A DNA stretch of 64,000 nucleotides from Microbacterium sp. MAH-37 (GCF_009758255.1 NZ_WSEN01000002.1:1-64000), one strand, 5' to 3'; positions 40,048 to 48,331 are shown, counted from the first letter of the stretch. Numbers and translations: made by a program. Notes: generated by a model not told the origin, from the letters alone.

Positions 40048-41115
40048 GTGACCGTACTCTCCGACATCCCCGAGACGACGACGATCCCGATCAGGGCGCG
40101 CGGCCCGCTCAGCCTGCTCGTGCTCGACCGGCTCTCCGACGACGGCGAGGAGCCGGCCGCGGGGGAGGCGAATCTCGTCCTCGCGCAGGAGCTGGTCTCG
40201 TCCAGCCGTGACCTGGTGCACGACGACGACGTGCAGCTGTCGCTGTTCCTGCTGTACGCCTCGCACTACGGTTCTCTTCCCGGTATGGACGCCGACCGGG
40301 AATGGGACGGTGAGCTCCTCGGTATCCGCCGGGTGCTGGAGGACGGGTTCGAGGCCGACCTGCGCGAGCGGATCGTCCTGCCCGAAGCGCCGGAGCCGAG
40401 CGCGGCGGGCGTCGCGGAGGCGCTCTTCGCGCTGACCGCGGAGGAGGGTGGTCCGAGTCTGGCGCGGTTCATCGCGAGGAAGGCGGATGCCGGGCAGGTG
40501 CGCGAGTTCATGGTGCACCGCTCGATCTACACGCTGCGCGAAGCGGATCCGCACAGCTGGGCGATTCCGAGGCTGACGGGCAGGGCAAAGGCCGCGCTCG
40601 TCGAGATCCAGTCCGACGAGTACGGCGGAGGCAGAGCGGAGCGCGTGCACGCCGAACTGTTCGCCAGAGCGCTGCGCGGCGCCGGTCTGGACGACGCCTA
40701 CGGCGCGTACGTCGACAGCGTCCCGGCGGTCACGCTGGCATCGATGAACACGATGTCGCTGTTCGGCCTGAACCGGCGACTGCTCGGTGCGATCGTCGGT
40801 CACCTCGCGGCGTTCGAGATGACCTCGTCGATCCCCAGCCGGTTCTACGCCCAGGGGCTGAACCGCCTCGGCTTCGGCGCGGAGGTCACCGACTACTACG
40901 ACGAGCACGTCGAGGCCGACGCCGTGCACGAGCAGATCGCCGGGCATGATCTTGCCGGCGCGCTCGCCGAGGACCGTCCAGAACTGCTGCCGGACATCCT
41001 CTTCGGCGCCGCCGCCTGCCTCGCCGCGGACGGCTGGGTCGCGGAGCGGATCCTCGGATGCTGGGAGGCGGGCGTCTCCTCCCTCCGCGATAACGGCGAC
41101 CGGGGGACGTCATGA
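40048..41115 (+). CDS. iron-containing redox enzyme family protein (heme-oxygenase-like diiron fold)
   Basis: 355 residues. GTG 40048 follows GAGGAGG at five bases, which settles the start; the open frame further upstream is not used. The C-terminal two thirds are helical and carry spaced Glu/His pairs that fit the heme-oxygenase-like diiron oxidase/oxygenase (HDO) family: EYGGGRAERVHAELF near 200, EMTSSIPSRFY near 265 and YYDEHVEADAVHE near 295. These enzymes activate O2 at a labile diiron centre. Its stop overlaps the start of a CDGSH iron-sulfur protein gene (ATGA), which could deliver electrons. Substrate unknown. Confidence 0.8.
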   Translation: MTVLSDIPETTTIPIRARGPLSLLVLDRLSDDGEEPAAGEANLVLAQELVSSSRDLVHDDDVQLSLFLLYASHYGSLPGMDADREWDGELLGIRRVLEDGFEADLRERIVLPEAPEPSAAGVAEALFALTAEEGGPSLARFIARKADAGQVREFMVHRSIYTLREADPHSWAIPRLTGRAKAALVEIQSDEYGGGRAERVHAELFARALRGAGLDDAYGAYVDSVPAVTLASMNTMSLFGLNRRLLGAIVGHLAAFEMTSSIPSRFYAQGLNRLGFGAEVTDYYDEHVEADAVHEQIAGHDLAGALAEDRPELLPDILFGAAACLAADGWVAERILGCWEAGVSSLRDNGDRGTS

Positions 41116-41303
41116 ATCCGACGACGATCACGCCCTATCCGAACGGTCCGCTGCTCGTACGCGGTGCGTTCGCCCTGCAGGACGAGGACGGCGAGCCGAT
41201 CCCTCGACATCGGCGCACCATCGCCCTGTGCCGCTGCGGACTCTCCTCGATCAAGCCGCTCTGCGACGGATCGCACAAGGCGGCGGGCTTCCGCACCGAC
41301 TGA
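41112..41303 (+). CDS. CDGSH-type [2Fe-2S] protein
   Basis: 63 residues. The motif CRCGLSSIKPLCDGSH (C-x-C-x2-[ST]-x3-P-x-C-D-G-S-H) gives the three Cys and one His that hold the cluster in CDGSH proteins. Overlaps the diiron protein gene by four bases. Probable cytosolic electron or cluster carrier for that enzyme. Confidence 0.95.
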   Translation: MNPTTITPYPNGPLLVRGAFALQDEDGEPIPRHRRTIALCRCGLSSIKPLCDGSHKAAGFRTD

Positions 41304-41312
41304 GGATCGCGG

Positions 41313-42692
41313 TCAGGCCTCCGCCGCCGCGGCATCCGCTTCGACAGGATTCCGGCGGATGCCGATCCACGACACGATGCCGCCGGCGAGCATCAGCCCG
41401 GCGGTGACGAGCGCCGCACTGTGGAAGCCGGCGAGATCCAGCATCCCGCCGACGATGGTCGAGATCATCGCGACCACGAGCAGACCGGCCACGCGCGAGA
41501 CCGCGTTGTTCACCGCCGAGGCGATGCCGCTGCGGCTCTCGTCGATCGACCCGAGGATCGCGGCGGTCAGCGGCGCCACCGTGATCGACAGGCCCAGGCC
41601 CATCACGAGCATCGACGGCAGCACCTGCCACCAGTAGTTGAACTCGATCCCCACGGTGAGCAGCAGCAGAGCGCCCAGCCCCATCAGGATCGGGCCGACC
41701 GTCATGAAGACCCGCGGGCCGTACTTGCCCGCCCAGGCTCCGGCGCGCGAGCTGAGCAGGATCATCAGGATCGTGATCGGCAGGCTCGCCAGCCCCGCTT
41801 CGGTGGCACCCAGCCCGGCACCCTGCTGCAGATAGACCACGACGACGAAGCCGTTCAGCGACAGCGCGGCATAGATGAACAGGGTTGCGAGGTTGCCCCA
41901 GCCGAAGTTGCGCACCCGGAACATGTCCAGAGGCATGAGCGGCGGCGTGACCCTGGTCTGCCGCAGGAGGAAGCCGGCCATCATCGCGATGCCCGCGACC
42001 AGCGGAATCCAGATCCCGGCGGAGGACCAGCCCAGCCGCGGCTGCTCGATGAGCGCGAACACCAGGGAGCCCAGCCCCGCCGCGCAGAGGATGCCGCTGA
42101 ACCAGTCCACTCTCGCGCCGCGCGGATGCTCCGGCATCTTCAGCCTGGTCAGCAGATAGAGCGTGACGGCGATCGGCAGCACGTTGATGAGGAACACGAG
42201 CCGCCAGGAGAGGAAGTCGACGAACAGGCCGCCGAGCAGCGGCCCGACGAGCTGCGCGGCGGTCGTGAACGCCGTCCACACGCCGATCGCGTGCGCCTGC
42301 ACCGGACCCCGCATGGTCGCGGTGATCAGCGCGAGCGAGCTCGGCACCAGCAGGGCGCCCGCCGCGCCCTGCGCGGCCCGGGCGATGATCAGCACGAGCG
42401 GATCGGGCGCGGCCGCCACTGCGACGGATGCGACGCCGAACGCGATCAGCCCGATGCGCATGATCAGCACCCGCCCGTAGGCGTCGGACAGCGAGCCGGC
42501 CAGCAGGATCAGGGCGCTGAGCGTGATCAGGTAGGCGTCCACCACCCACTGCTGGGTGCTGATGCCGCCGCCGAGTTCATCGCTGATCGCCGGCAGCGCG
42601 ACGTTCACGACGGTGCCGTCGAGGAACGTGACGAACGACGCGAGGACGGCGATCGAGACGACCAGTCGCTGGGTGCCGGTGAGGGATGCCAC
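41313..42692 (-). CDS. MFS drug/proton antiporter (DHA2 family)
   Basis: 459 residues with about fourteen membrane segments. DHA2 features: FLDGTVVNVALPAIS (motif D1) after the first helix, GSLSDAYGRVLIMRIG (motif A), and VPSSLALITATMRGPVQAHAIG with GPLLGG (motif C region). It probably exports drugs or other amphiphiles by proton exchange. It is convergent with the CDGSH gene and divergent from the PadR operon; the 124-bp space holds repeated TACCGGTAGTCAG elements that a PadR repressor may use for both directions. Confidence 0.92.
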   Translation of the reverse strand: MASLTGTQRLVVSIAVLASFVTFLDGTVVNVALPAISDELGGGISTQQWVVDAYLITLSALILLAGSLSDAYGRVLIMRIGLIAFGVASVAVAAAPDPLVLIIARAAQGAAGALLVPSSLALITATMRGPVQAHAIGVWTAFTTAAQLVGPLLGGLFVDFLSWRLVFLINVLPIAVTLYLLTRLKMPEHPRGARVDWFSGILCAAGLGSLVFALIEQPRLGWSSAGIWIPLVAGIAMMAGFLLRQTRVTPPLMPLDMFRVRNFGWGNLATLFIYAALSLNGFVVVVYLQQGAGLGATEAGLASLPITILMILLSSRAGAWAGKYGPRVFMTVGPILMGLGALLLLTVGIEFNYWWQVLPSMLVMGLGLSITVAPLTAAILGSIDESRSGIASAVNNAVSRVAGLLVVAMISTIVGGMLDLAGFHSAALVTAGLMLAGGIVSWIGIRRNPVEADAAAAEA

Positions 42693-42744
42693 GGCCCGAC
42701 ACTACGCCTGCCCTCGGACTCCCAGAAGAAAATCAGTATTCGTT

Positions 42745-42793
42745 GTTGCTAAGTACCGGTAGTCAGTGTTACTTTATACCGGTAGTCAGCAAC
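42745..42793. promoter_or_regulatory. operator candidate between MFS and PadR operons
   Basis: TACCGGTAGTCAG occurs twice in direct order (42754-42766 and 42777-42789) with 23-base periodicity; GTTGCT (42745-42750) and AGCAAC (42788-42793) form outer inverted ends. The block lies between divergent genes and is AT-richer than its flanks, so it likely contains overlapping promoters and the PadR binding site. Confidence 0.55.
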
Positions 42794-42816
42794 ACCGAGT
42801 ACTGAAGGGAGTTCCG

Positions 42817-43170
42817 ATGGGCAAGCAGGAGACCGAGATGCTCAAGGGCGTCCTGGAAGGCGTCGTCCTCGCGGTCCTCGCGAAGCGCCCCGCCTATGGA
42901 TACGAGATCACCGCCTCGCTGCGGGATCGCGGATTCGCCGACATCGCCGAGGGCACCGTGTACGCGGTGCTGGTGCGGATCGAGCAGCGGGGCATGGTCG
43001 ACGTCGAGAAGGTGCCGTCCGAGAAGGGGCCGCCGCGCAAGGTCTACACGCTCAACGCGCAGGGCCGGCAGAGCCTCGAAGAGTTCTGGAGGACGTGGAG
43101 CTTCCTCGCAGACCGACTCACCCAGCTCCACACCGAAGACATCAACGCAGAGAACGCAGAAGGAGCCTGA
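42817..43170 (+). CDS. PadR-family transcriptional regulator
   Basis: 117 residues. Winged helix: LEGVVLAVLAKRPAYGYEI, GTVYAVLVRIEQRGMV, and GPPRKVYTLNAQG, with a C-terminal dimerisation helix (SLEEFWRTWSFLADRL). PadR repressors of this size sense drugs or other small molecules and control transporter genes beside them. ATG 42817 has GAAGGGAG ahead; the longer frame from 42766 runs through the operator and is rejected. First gene of a four-gene operon with DUF1048 and an ABC exporter. Confidence 0.93.
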   Translation: MGKQETEMLKGVLEGVVLAVLAKRPAYGYEITASLRDRGFADIAEGTVYAVLVRIEQRGMVDVEKVPSEKGPPRKVYTLNAQGRQSLEEFWRTWSFLADRLTQLHTEDINAENAEGA

Positions 43171-43171
43171 C

Positions 43172-43540
43172 ATGGCCGCCAAGTGGATCGAAGTCATCAC
43201 CGGATCGCTCGAGCAGAAGAAGCAGTACAAGCAGGACAAGGCCCGCATCGAGGGGCTCGTGGAGCCCTACCGCTCGTCGGCCCTGGCGATGCACCGCTAC
43301 CTCATGTACGCGGGTGGCATCACCGACGGCGACACCCTGATGCAGATGTTCACCGACATGGCGGACCTCTGGGAGGCCGCCGCCGCCGACGGCACCCCGG
43401 TGCGTGACATCGTCGGCGCCGACCCGGTCGACTTCGCTGAGACGTTCGCCAAGGCGTACGGCGGCAAGGAGTGGATCGACAAGGAGCGCAACCGCTTCAC
43501 AAAGACGATCGACGATGCAGAGAAGGGACAGCGATCATGA
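43172..43540 (+). CDS. DUF1048 family protein
   Basis: 122 residues, helical, soluble, starting right after the PadR stop. The pattern WIEVITGSLEQKKQYKQDKARIEGL and HRYLMYAGGITDGDTLMQMFTDMADLWE is that of DUF1048 proteins, which are commonly encoded with PadR regulators and ABC exporters. Its role is not known; it may bind the regulator or transporter. Overlaps the ATPase gene by four bases. Confidence 0.88.
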   Translation: MAAKWIEVITGSLEQKKQYKQDKARIEGLVEPYRSSALAMHRYLMYAGGITDGDTLMQMFTDMADLWEAAAADGTPVRDIVGADPVDFAETFAKAYGGKEWIDKERNRFTKTIDDAEKGQRS

Positions 43541-44295
43541 CCACCTCCATCCAGGTGCGCGGCATCCGCAAGTCGTTCAAGGACCTCGATGTGCTGCGCG
43601 GCGTCGACTTCGACGTCGCCTCCGGCAGCATCTTCGCCCTGCTCGGCTCGAACGGGGCCGGCAAGACCACGCTGGTGCGCATTCTCTCGACCCTGCTCAA
43701 GGCGGATGCCGGCACGGCATCCGTGCAGGGATTCGATGTGGCATCCGCACCGGGCGACGTCCGCGAGTCGATCAGCCTGACCGGGCAGTTCGCTGCGGTC
43801 GACGAGGTGCTCACCGGACGTGAGAACCTCGTGCTGGTCGCCCGGCTGCGCCACCTGAAGAACCCCGGCGCGATCGCCGACGACATGCTGGCGCGGTTCT
43901 CGCTGACGGATGCCGGTGGCCGCAAGGCCGGCGAGTACTCCGGCGGTATGCGCCGGCGGCTCGACATCGCGATGAGCCTGATCGGCAACCCGCCGATCAT
44001 CTTCCTCGACGAGCCGACCACCGGTCTCGACCCGCAGGCGCGCATCGAGGTGTGGCAGACCGTGAAGCAGCTGGCGCAGAACGGGACGACGGTGCTGCTG
44101 ACCACGCAGTACCTCGATGAGGCCGAGCAGCTCGCGGACCGCATCGCGATCCTGCACCAGGGCGTGATCATCCAGAACGGCACGCTCACCGAGCTCAAGA
44201 AACTGCTTCCGCAGGCGACCGTCGAGTACGTCGAGAAGCAGCCCACTCTCGAGGAAGTGTTCCTCGCACTGGTGGGGGAGGGGAAGGAATCATGA
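43537..44295 (+). CDS. ABC exporter ATP-binding protein (DrrA-like)
   Basis: 252 residues. Walker A GSNGAGKTT, ABC signature YSGGMRRRLDIA, Walker B IIFLDEPTTGLD and H-loop region TTQYLDEAEQLADRI. The C-terminal tail with PTLEEVFLAL is found in DrrA-type ATPases. With the next gene it forms an ABC-2 drug or lipid exporter. Confidence 0.95.
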   Translation: MTTSIQVRGIRKSFKDLDVLRGVDFDVASGSIFALLGSNGAGKTTLVRILSTLLKADAGTASVQGFDVASAPGDVRESISLTGQFAAVDEVLTGRENLVLVARLRHLKNPGAIADDMLARFSLTDAGGRKAGEYSGGMRRRLDIAMSLIGNPPIIFLDEPTTGLDPQARIEVWQTVKQLAQNGTTVLLTTQYLDEAEQLADRIAILHQGVIIQNGTLTELKKLLPQATVEYVEKQPTLEEVFLALVGEGKES

Positions 44296-45056
44296 CCACG
44301 CACGTCCTGGCCGACACCGGCACGCTCACCGGGCGCTCGCTGAAGCACATCCTGCGCAGCCCGGACACCATCATCACGACGGCGGTCACGCCGATCGCAC
44401 TGATGCTGCTGTTCGTGTACGTCCTCGGCGGTGCCATCAACACCGGCACCGACGAGTCGTACATCAACTACATGCTCCCAGGCATTCTGCTGATCACCAT
44501 CGCCTCCGGCATCGCCTACACGGCCTACCGGCTGTTCCTGGACATGCAGGGCGGCATCTTCGAGCGGTTCCAGTCCATGCCGATCGCGCGCTCCAGCGTG
44601 CTGTGGGCGCACGTGCTCACCTCGCTGGTGTCGAACATCGTCTCGGTGGCGATCGTGATCGGGGTCGCCCTGTTGATGGGCTTCCGCACCGGGGCGTCCT
44701 TCGGAGCCTGGCTCGGCGTCGCCGGCATCCTCGTGCTGTTCACCCTGGCGCTGACCTGGCTGGCCGTGATCGCCGGTCTGTCGGCGAAGACGGTGGACGG
44801 GGCGAGTGCGTTCAGCTATCCGCTGATCTTCCTGCCGTTCATCAGCTCGGCGTTCGTACCGACCTCGACGATGCCGGGCCCGGTGGCCTGGTTCGCCGAG
44901 AATCAGCCGGTCACCTCGATCGTGAACACGATCCGGGCGCTGTTCGCAGGACAGCCGGTGGGTTCGGACATCTGGATCGCGCTGGCCTGGATGCTCGGCA
45001 TCCTGATCGTCGCCTACGCGTTCGCCGTGTCGATCTACAAGAAGAAGCTGCGCTGA
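44292..45056 (+). CDS. ABC-2 type exporter permease (DrrB-like)
   Basis: 254 residues, six membrane segments. LADTGTLTGRSLKHILRSPDTII precedes the first helix, FERFQSMPIARSSVLWAHVL lies in the central loop, and FSYPLIFLPFISSAFVPTSTMP with WFAENQPVTSIVNTIRAL near the end are typical of DrrB/ABC-2 permeases. Overlaps the ATPase gene by four bases. Substrate unknown; the PadR regulator suggests a toxic amphiphile. Confidence 0.93.
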   Translation: MTTHVLADTGTLTGRSLKHILRSPDTIITTAVTPIALMLLFVYVLGGAINTGTDESYINYMLPGILLITIASGIAYTAYRLFLDMQGGIFERFQSMPIARSSVLWAHVLTSLVSNIVSVAIVIGVALLMGFRTGASFGAWLGVAGILVLFTLALTWLAVIAGLSAKTVDGASAFSYPLIFLPFISSAFVPTSTMPGPVAWFAENQPVTSIVNTIRALFAGQPVGSDIWIALAWMLGILIVAYAFAVSIYKKKLR

Positions 45057-45069
45057 CCGCAGCACCCCT

Positions 45070-45207
45070 GCTCCGGTCGCATTCCGGCACAGTGTTCCTG
45101 CTCAGGACTGTGCCGGAATGCGACCGGAGCGTCGTCGTGGACAGCGACTGGCCGTTCGGGTCGCGATCGAGCACAGTGCGACGCCACGGGACTGTGCTCG
45201 ATTGCGA
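45070..45207. repeat. two long palindromes with GGTCGCA / GCACAGT motifs
   Basis: First: a perfect 24-bp inverted repeat (45070-45093 with 45107-45130), arms containing GCTCCGGTCGCATTCCGGC. Second: TCGCGATCGAGCACAGT (45161-45177) with ACTGTGCTCGATTGCGA (45191-45207), 16 of 17 pairs. Both lie just past the ABC permease gene and could stop transcription, but their shared GGTCGCA-type core with 32598-32730 points to a dispersed element. Confidence 0.75.
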
Positions 45208-45325
45208 CTGGAGCATCGTCGTGCATCGCTCGGGAACCGGCCATCGACGTGGGCATCCGGGCGGCGTACCCTGGCGTCAGGCGGACGAGTCGCCCGCCGA
45301 TTCCGAACAGAAGGGTGCGGGCGAG

Positions 45326-45727
45326 ATGGACGCGATGATGATGGACATGATGTCGGACGAGATGAAGATGGCCGACATGCAGACCATGGACATGTCGGTG
45401 ATGCAGGCCTGTATGGACGCGTGTTCGGCCTGCGAGCAGGCGTGCACGGTGTGCTCGATGCAGATGATGGACTGCGCTCCGGCCTGCATGAACTGCGCCG
45501 ACATGTGCAACACGATGATGCGCGGCATGCTGCGCATGCAGGGGATGACGTCGCCGGTGATGATGGCGATGCTCGACGCTTGCATCGCGATGTGCCAGTA
45601 CTGCATGGACAAGTGCATGGAGCACGCGAACCACAGCGACGTCTGCAAGATGTGCGCTCAGGCCTGCAAGGCCTGCATGGACGCCTGCATGGCGATGCGC
45701 GAGTCGATGATGATGGCGGCATCCTGA
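45326..45727 (+). CDS. four-helix-bundle copper-binding protein (Csp, DUF326-like), extremely Met- and Cys-rich
   Basis: 133 residues, of which 36 are Met and 18 Cys. Cys are spaced as C-x3-C and C-x2-C along helices (ACMDACSACEQACTVC, APACMNCADMC, CIAMCQYCMDKC, CKMCAQACKACMDAC), the pattern of copper-storage proteins that hold many Cu(I) ions inside a four-helix bundle. The N-terminal segment MDAMMMDMMSDEMKM is almost only Met and acidic residues. No signal peptide, so a cytosolic Csp3-like protein. ATG 45326 follows GAAGGG. No copper ATPase or chaperone is beside it. Confidence 0.9.
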   Translation: MDAMMMDMMSDEMKMADMQTMDMSVMQACMDACSACEQACTVCSMQMMDCAPACMNCADMCNTMMRGMLRMQGMTSPVMMAMLDACIAMCQYCMDKCMEHANHSDVCKMCAQACKACMDACMAMRESMMMAAS

Positions 45728-45776
45728 GGCGGATGCCAGAACCGGCACTGTAACCGGTAGGCAGGCGGAGAAGGGC

Positions 45777-47507
45777 TCAGGCTTTCGCCGCGATCTGCCC
45801 AGGATACGTGGTGCTGAAAAAGCCTGGGTGAGGATCGCCGTCCTGCGCGCGGGCAAGGATGTTGAAGGTGATCTGCATGACGTGCGCGTCAGGCCCCGAC
45901 AAGCCTGCGTTGCGCATTCCACCGATCACGGGAGCTTGGTGGTCGCCGTACCTCTTGCCGGCTGAGCTGATGCGCCAGTGGAGATGCGGATGCCTCGCGA
46001 TCAGTGCGTCGCCGAGGAGAAGTGCCGCGTCGATTCCGATGCTCGACCAGTCCGCATGCGGTTCCGTCGATGGGTACACGGACAACAGCGCATCGACACC
46101 GCGGAGAAAATCGTCGGTCGTCGCTGTGGAGAACCCGTTCGCCTCGACGAGCGCGCGGAGCTCCCTGATGCGCTCTTCGCGAGCGTGCATCAGGAACTCG
46201 AACGTCTGGCGAGCCTGGCGCGGGGTGAGCGAGGAGAACTCGAGGCCGTACGGCGTCGCGAACGCTCGATACGTCGACAGATCCAGCGTTCGCGCAGAGA
46301 GCGCCCCGGCTGCTGCGGTGGCTGTTGCCAGAGCGAGAATCTCGCGCTCCAGCAGGTCTGGCCGCAGGTCCGCGGGCATCCTCTCAGCGGGTTTGAGGGT
46401 GTAGCTGCGGTAGCCGGAGCCCGGCGGAGTGAGATCGCGGGCGAGGAAGTCCGCTGGGAGCGTGGCGTGCGCAGGCAACACATTGCGGCCGACCGGTGAG
46501 GCACTGAACTGCACGAAACCGCTCACGCCGAACGGTGTCACCGACGCGGCGTCGAGATGCGGCCTGAGCAGATCGAGGTACTCAGAGCCGAGCCAGAGCC
46601 AGGAGACCGGATACGGCGGCAGTCCCATCCATTTCCCAAGGGGAGCGGGGAAGGCGCTGCGCTCAGTGTTGACGCTGCCCCAAACTGTGCGTCCGGACCA
46701 TTCGTGGCCGCGGACGAGTTCGCAGGTCGCGGCGAACGCTCCGACCTGGTCGGCGAACTCGACGAAGTACCGACGCAGCGCCTGCAGCCAGCGAGGGTCA
46801 TCGAAGGGGTCGCGAATCGCGTGCAATGAGAAGGACGTGACTTGCGCGTCGTCGTCCACGCTGCCGCGCAGGGACCCGTGGGTGAAGGGGAGCGTAGGGG
46901 CGAAGAAGATCATGCCCTCCTCGGTGGCCACCTCGGCGAACTTCTCGTCACCGTCCCGATCGAGCCGACCCTGAAGCGGTTCGGTGCCCCCGAATCGTCG
47001 GGGCAGAGCCTCAGGAAGGCAGCGCCGTGCGACCTTCAGCCAGCCGCGCGGCGCTGCTTCGACGGCTGCGGCGGGCGCGTACCAGTTCATCTCGATCACA
47101 TCGACGCGGCCTCGTTCGACTGGCGCGACGGAACGCAGCTTGCCACGCGACCAGTACGCGTCAGTCTGGGGATCTTCGACCACACCGCCAGTCGCCTCTG
47201 CCAGGCGACGCGCGAGTCTGATGGCGTGCGGGATGTCTGCTTCTGCGCTGCCCTCCACGGACACCTCGAGCAGGAAACGCGCGCCCAGCATCAGGCCGGA
47301 TATCTCTTCTGGGACGTCCTCCGCTTCCAGCAGTACTGGGGACTGGAGAGTGCAGCAGTACGACCCCCGCCGTCCTCTAACCAGAGGGACGACGTCATCG
47401 GACGGATCCGAGTCCGGAGCGACTGCAAGTTTCACTTGAGTGATGAGCGCTGCCAGAGCGTCGCTCTCGAGGTTCTGCGCGCAATAGATCCGCAGATCGT
47501 AGGACAT
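45777..47507 (-). CDS. large hypothetical protein, 576 residues
   Basis: I do not recognise this protein. It is soluble and starts MSYDLRIYCAQNL, followed by a domain of about 200 residues with beta strands (GSYCCTLQSPVLLEAED, HAIRLARRLAEATGG) that resembles small immunity-type proteins only in general shape. The middle has an IFFAPTLPFTHGSLRG stretch and a Trp-rich part (WLWLGSEYLDLL), and the C-terminal region is helical with HLHWRISSAGKRYGD. Codons are somewhat less GC-rich than in neighbours. The start ATG 47507 follows GGGAGG. A 9-bp inverted repeat lies just upstream. Confidence 0.7.
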   Translation of the reverse strand: MSYDLRIYCAQNLESDALAALITQVKLAVAPDSDPSDDVVPLVRGRRGSYCCTLQSPVLLEAEDVPEEISGLMLGARFLLEVSVEGSAEADIPHAIRLARRLAEATGGVVEDPQTDAYWSRGKLRSVAPVERGRVDVIEMNWYAPAAAVEAAPRGWLKVARRCLPEALPRRFGGTEPLQGRLDRDGDEKFAEVATEEGMIFFAPTLPFTHGSLRGSVDDDAQVTSFSLHAIRDPFDDPRWLQALRRYFVEFADQVGAFAATCELVRGHEWSGRTVWGSVNTERSAFPAPLGKWMGLPPYPVSWLWLGSEYLDLLRPHLDAASVTPFGVSGFVQFSASPVGRNVLPAHATLPADFLARDLTPPGSGYRSYTLKPAERMPADLRPDLLEREILALATATAAAGALSARTLDLSTYRAFATPYGLEFSSLTPRQARQTFEFLMHAREERIRELRALVEANGFSTATTDDFLRGVDALLSVYPSTEPHADWSSIGIDAALLLGDALIARHPHLHWRISSAGKRYGDHQAPVIGGMRNAGLSGPDAHVMQITFNILARAQDGDPHPGFFSTTYPGQIAAKA

Positions 47508-47521
47508 CCGTCGACCTCCCT

Positions 47522-47550
47522 GTCGGCATGGCTGATGCCATCATGCCGAC
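47522..47550. terminator. short hairpin between two minus-strand genes
   Basis: GTCGGCATG (47522-47530) and CATGCCGAC (47542-47550) form a perfect 9-bp stem with an 11-base loop. It lies after the stop of the 47570-47917 gene and 15 bases before the next start, so it may be a terminator or an operator. Confidence 0.4.
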
Positions 47551-47569
47551 TCCCGAAGTCGTGCGGAAA

Positions 47570-47917
47570 TCAGACGGCCGCGACGTTGAACTGCGTGCGG
47601 CCGTAGGCGAGCACGCCGTAGTCACTGTGCAGGGCGACCGGGCTGCCGGCCGGCGCCTCCAGCGCCGCTCCGCCGCTGTTCCAGATCACGTGCAGGTCGC
47701 CGTCGAGCGTGCGCAGGGACAGGATGCCGGAGGCCGGGTCGGCCTCCTCGACGATCGCATCGGTCCAGCCCAGCGGCGTCGCCGAGGCCATGCGTGCCTG
47801 GATCAGGTGCAGCGCGTGGCCAGGGGCGAACGAGGAGCAGGCGAATCCGTGGTCGCACATGCACGCCGCACGCTCACGCACCTCGAGGGGCGAAAGGCGG
47901 GTGTGCTGGCTGGTCAC
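47570..47917 (-). CDS. conserved hypothetical protein, 115 residues
   Basis: GTG 47917 follows AGGAG with good spacing, so the open frame continuing upstream is not used. The product is soluble with CMCDHGFACSS near residue 20, which could hold a metal, then HALHLIQARMASATP and a beta-rich C-terminal half ending GVLAYGRTQFNVAAV. I recall similar short proteins in Microbacteriaceae without function. It is transcribed on the minus strand between the six-gene radical SAM operon and the 576-residue protein. Confidence 0.6.
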   Translation of the reverse strand: MTSQHTRLSPLEVRERAACMCDHGFACSSFAPGHALHLIQARMASATPLGWTDAIVEEADPASGILSLRTLDGDLHVIWNSGGAALEAPAGSPVALHSDYGVLAYGRTQFNVAAV

Positions 47918-48000
47918 GGTGATTCTCCTGACGATCGGTTTCACCGAGAGTACGTCCGCCTCCTGAAACGCGCGATCAGGAGCGAAACGCAGCGCAACAA

Positions 48001-48321
48001 TCAGCCGAACGTGCTGAACATGAAAAGCAGGCCGATGCACGGGCCAAGGAAGACCAGCCATATCGCGGATGCGGCGAGCATGACGCCCGCTCCAACACGC
48101 CGGGTCCTCCGGAAGAAGAGCAGCGTCAGGCTCAGCGCCACGGCGACGGCCGTCGGTAACAGCGACCAACCGAGGCCGTCGGCAGTCATGAGAATCGGCG
48201 CCCGCAGCACGTAGAGCACCGCAGGGATGTGGAGGAGCACCCCGATTGCGATGCCGATCCAGACCTCGAGCGCGCGTCCTCGGCGTGCGGGCCGGCCTGA
48301 AGGGGCACCCTCCTCGCTCAT
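48001..48321 (-). CDS. small membrane protein with C-terminal GPCIGL motif (last gene of radical SAM operon)
   Basis: 106 residues, three membrane segments after a basic, Pro/Arg-rich cytosolic N-terminus. It ends in WLVFLGPCIGLLFMFSTFG. The GPC(F/I)GL segment near the C-terminus recurs in the next two genes, and the pair of central helices (PTAVAVALSLTLLFFRRTRRVGAGV) is homologous to the 108-residue protein, so these are tandem duplicates. It lies 10 bases downstream of the previous gene in a six-gene operon. Unknown function. Confidence 0.75.
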   Translation of the reverse strand: MSEEGAPSGRPARRGRALEVWIGIAIGVLLHIPAVLYVLRAPILMTADGLGWSLLPTAVAVALSLTLLFFRRTRRVGAGVMLAASAIWLVFLGPCIGLLFMFSTFG

Positions 48322-48331
48322 CGCCCCGCCT

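Noticed and set aside
42766-42816. Upstream extension of the PadR gene
   Set aside because: It runs through the TACCGGTAGTCAG operator region and lacks a ribosome-binding site, while ATG 42817 has a strong one.
45070-45207. Long inverted repeats as ends of an insertion sequence
   Set aside because: No transposase lies within or near them, arms are only 13-30 bases apart, and no target-site duplication was visible.
45277-45648. Antisense frame opposite the Met/Cys-rich protein
   Set aside because: His-rich pattern is the complement of ATG and TGC codons; the plus strand matches the copper-storage family.
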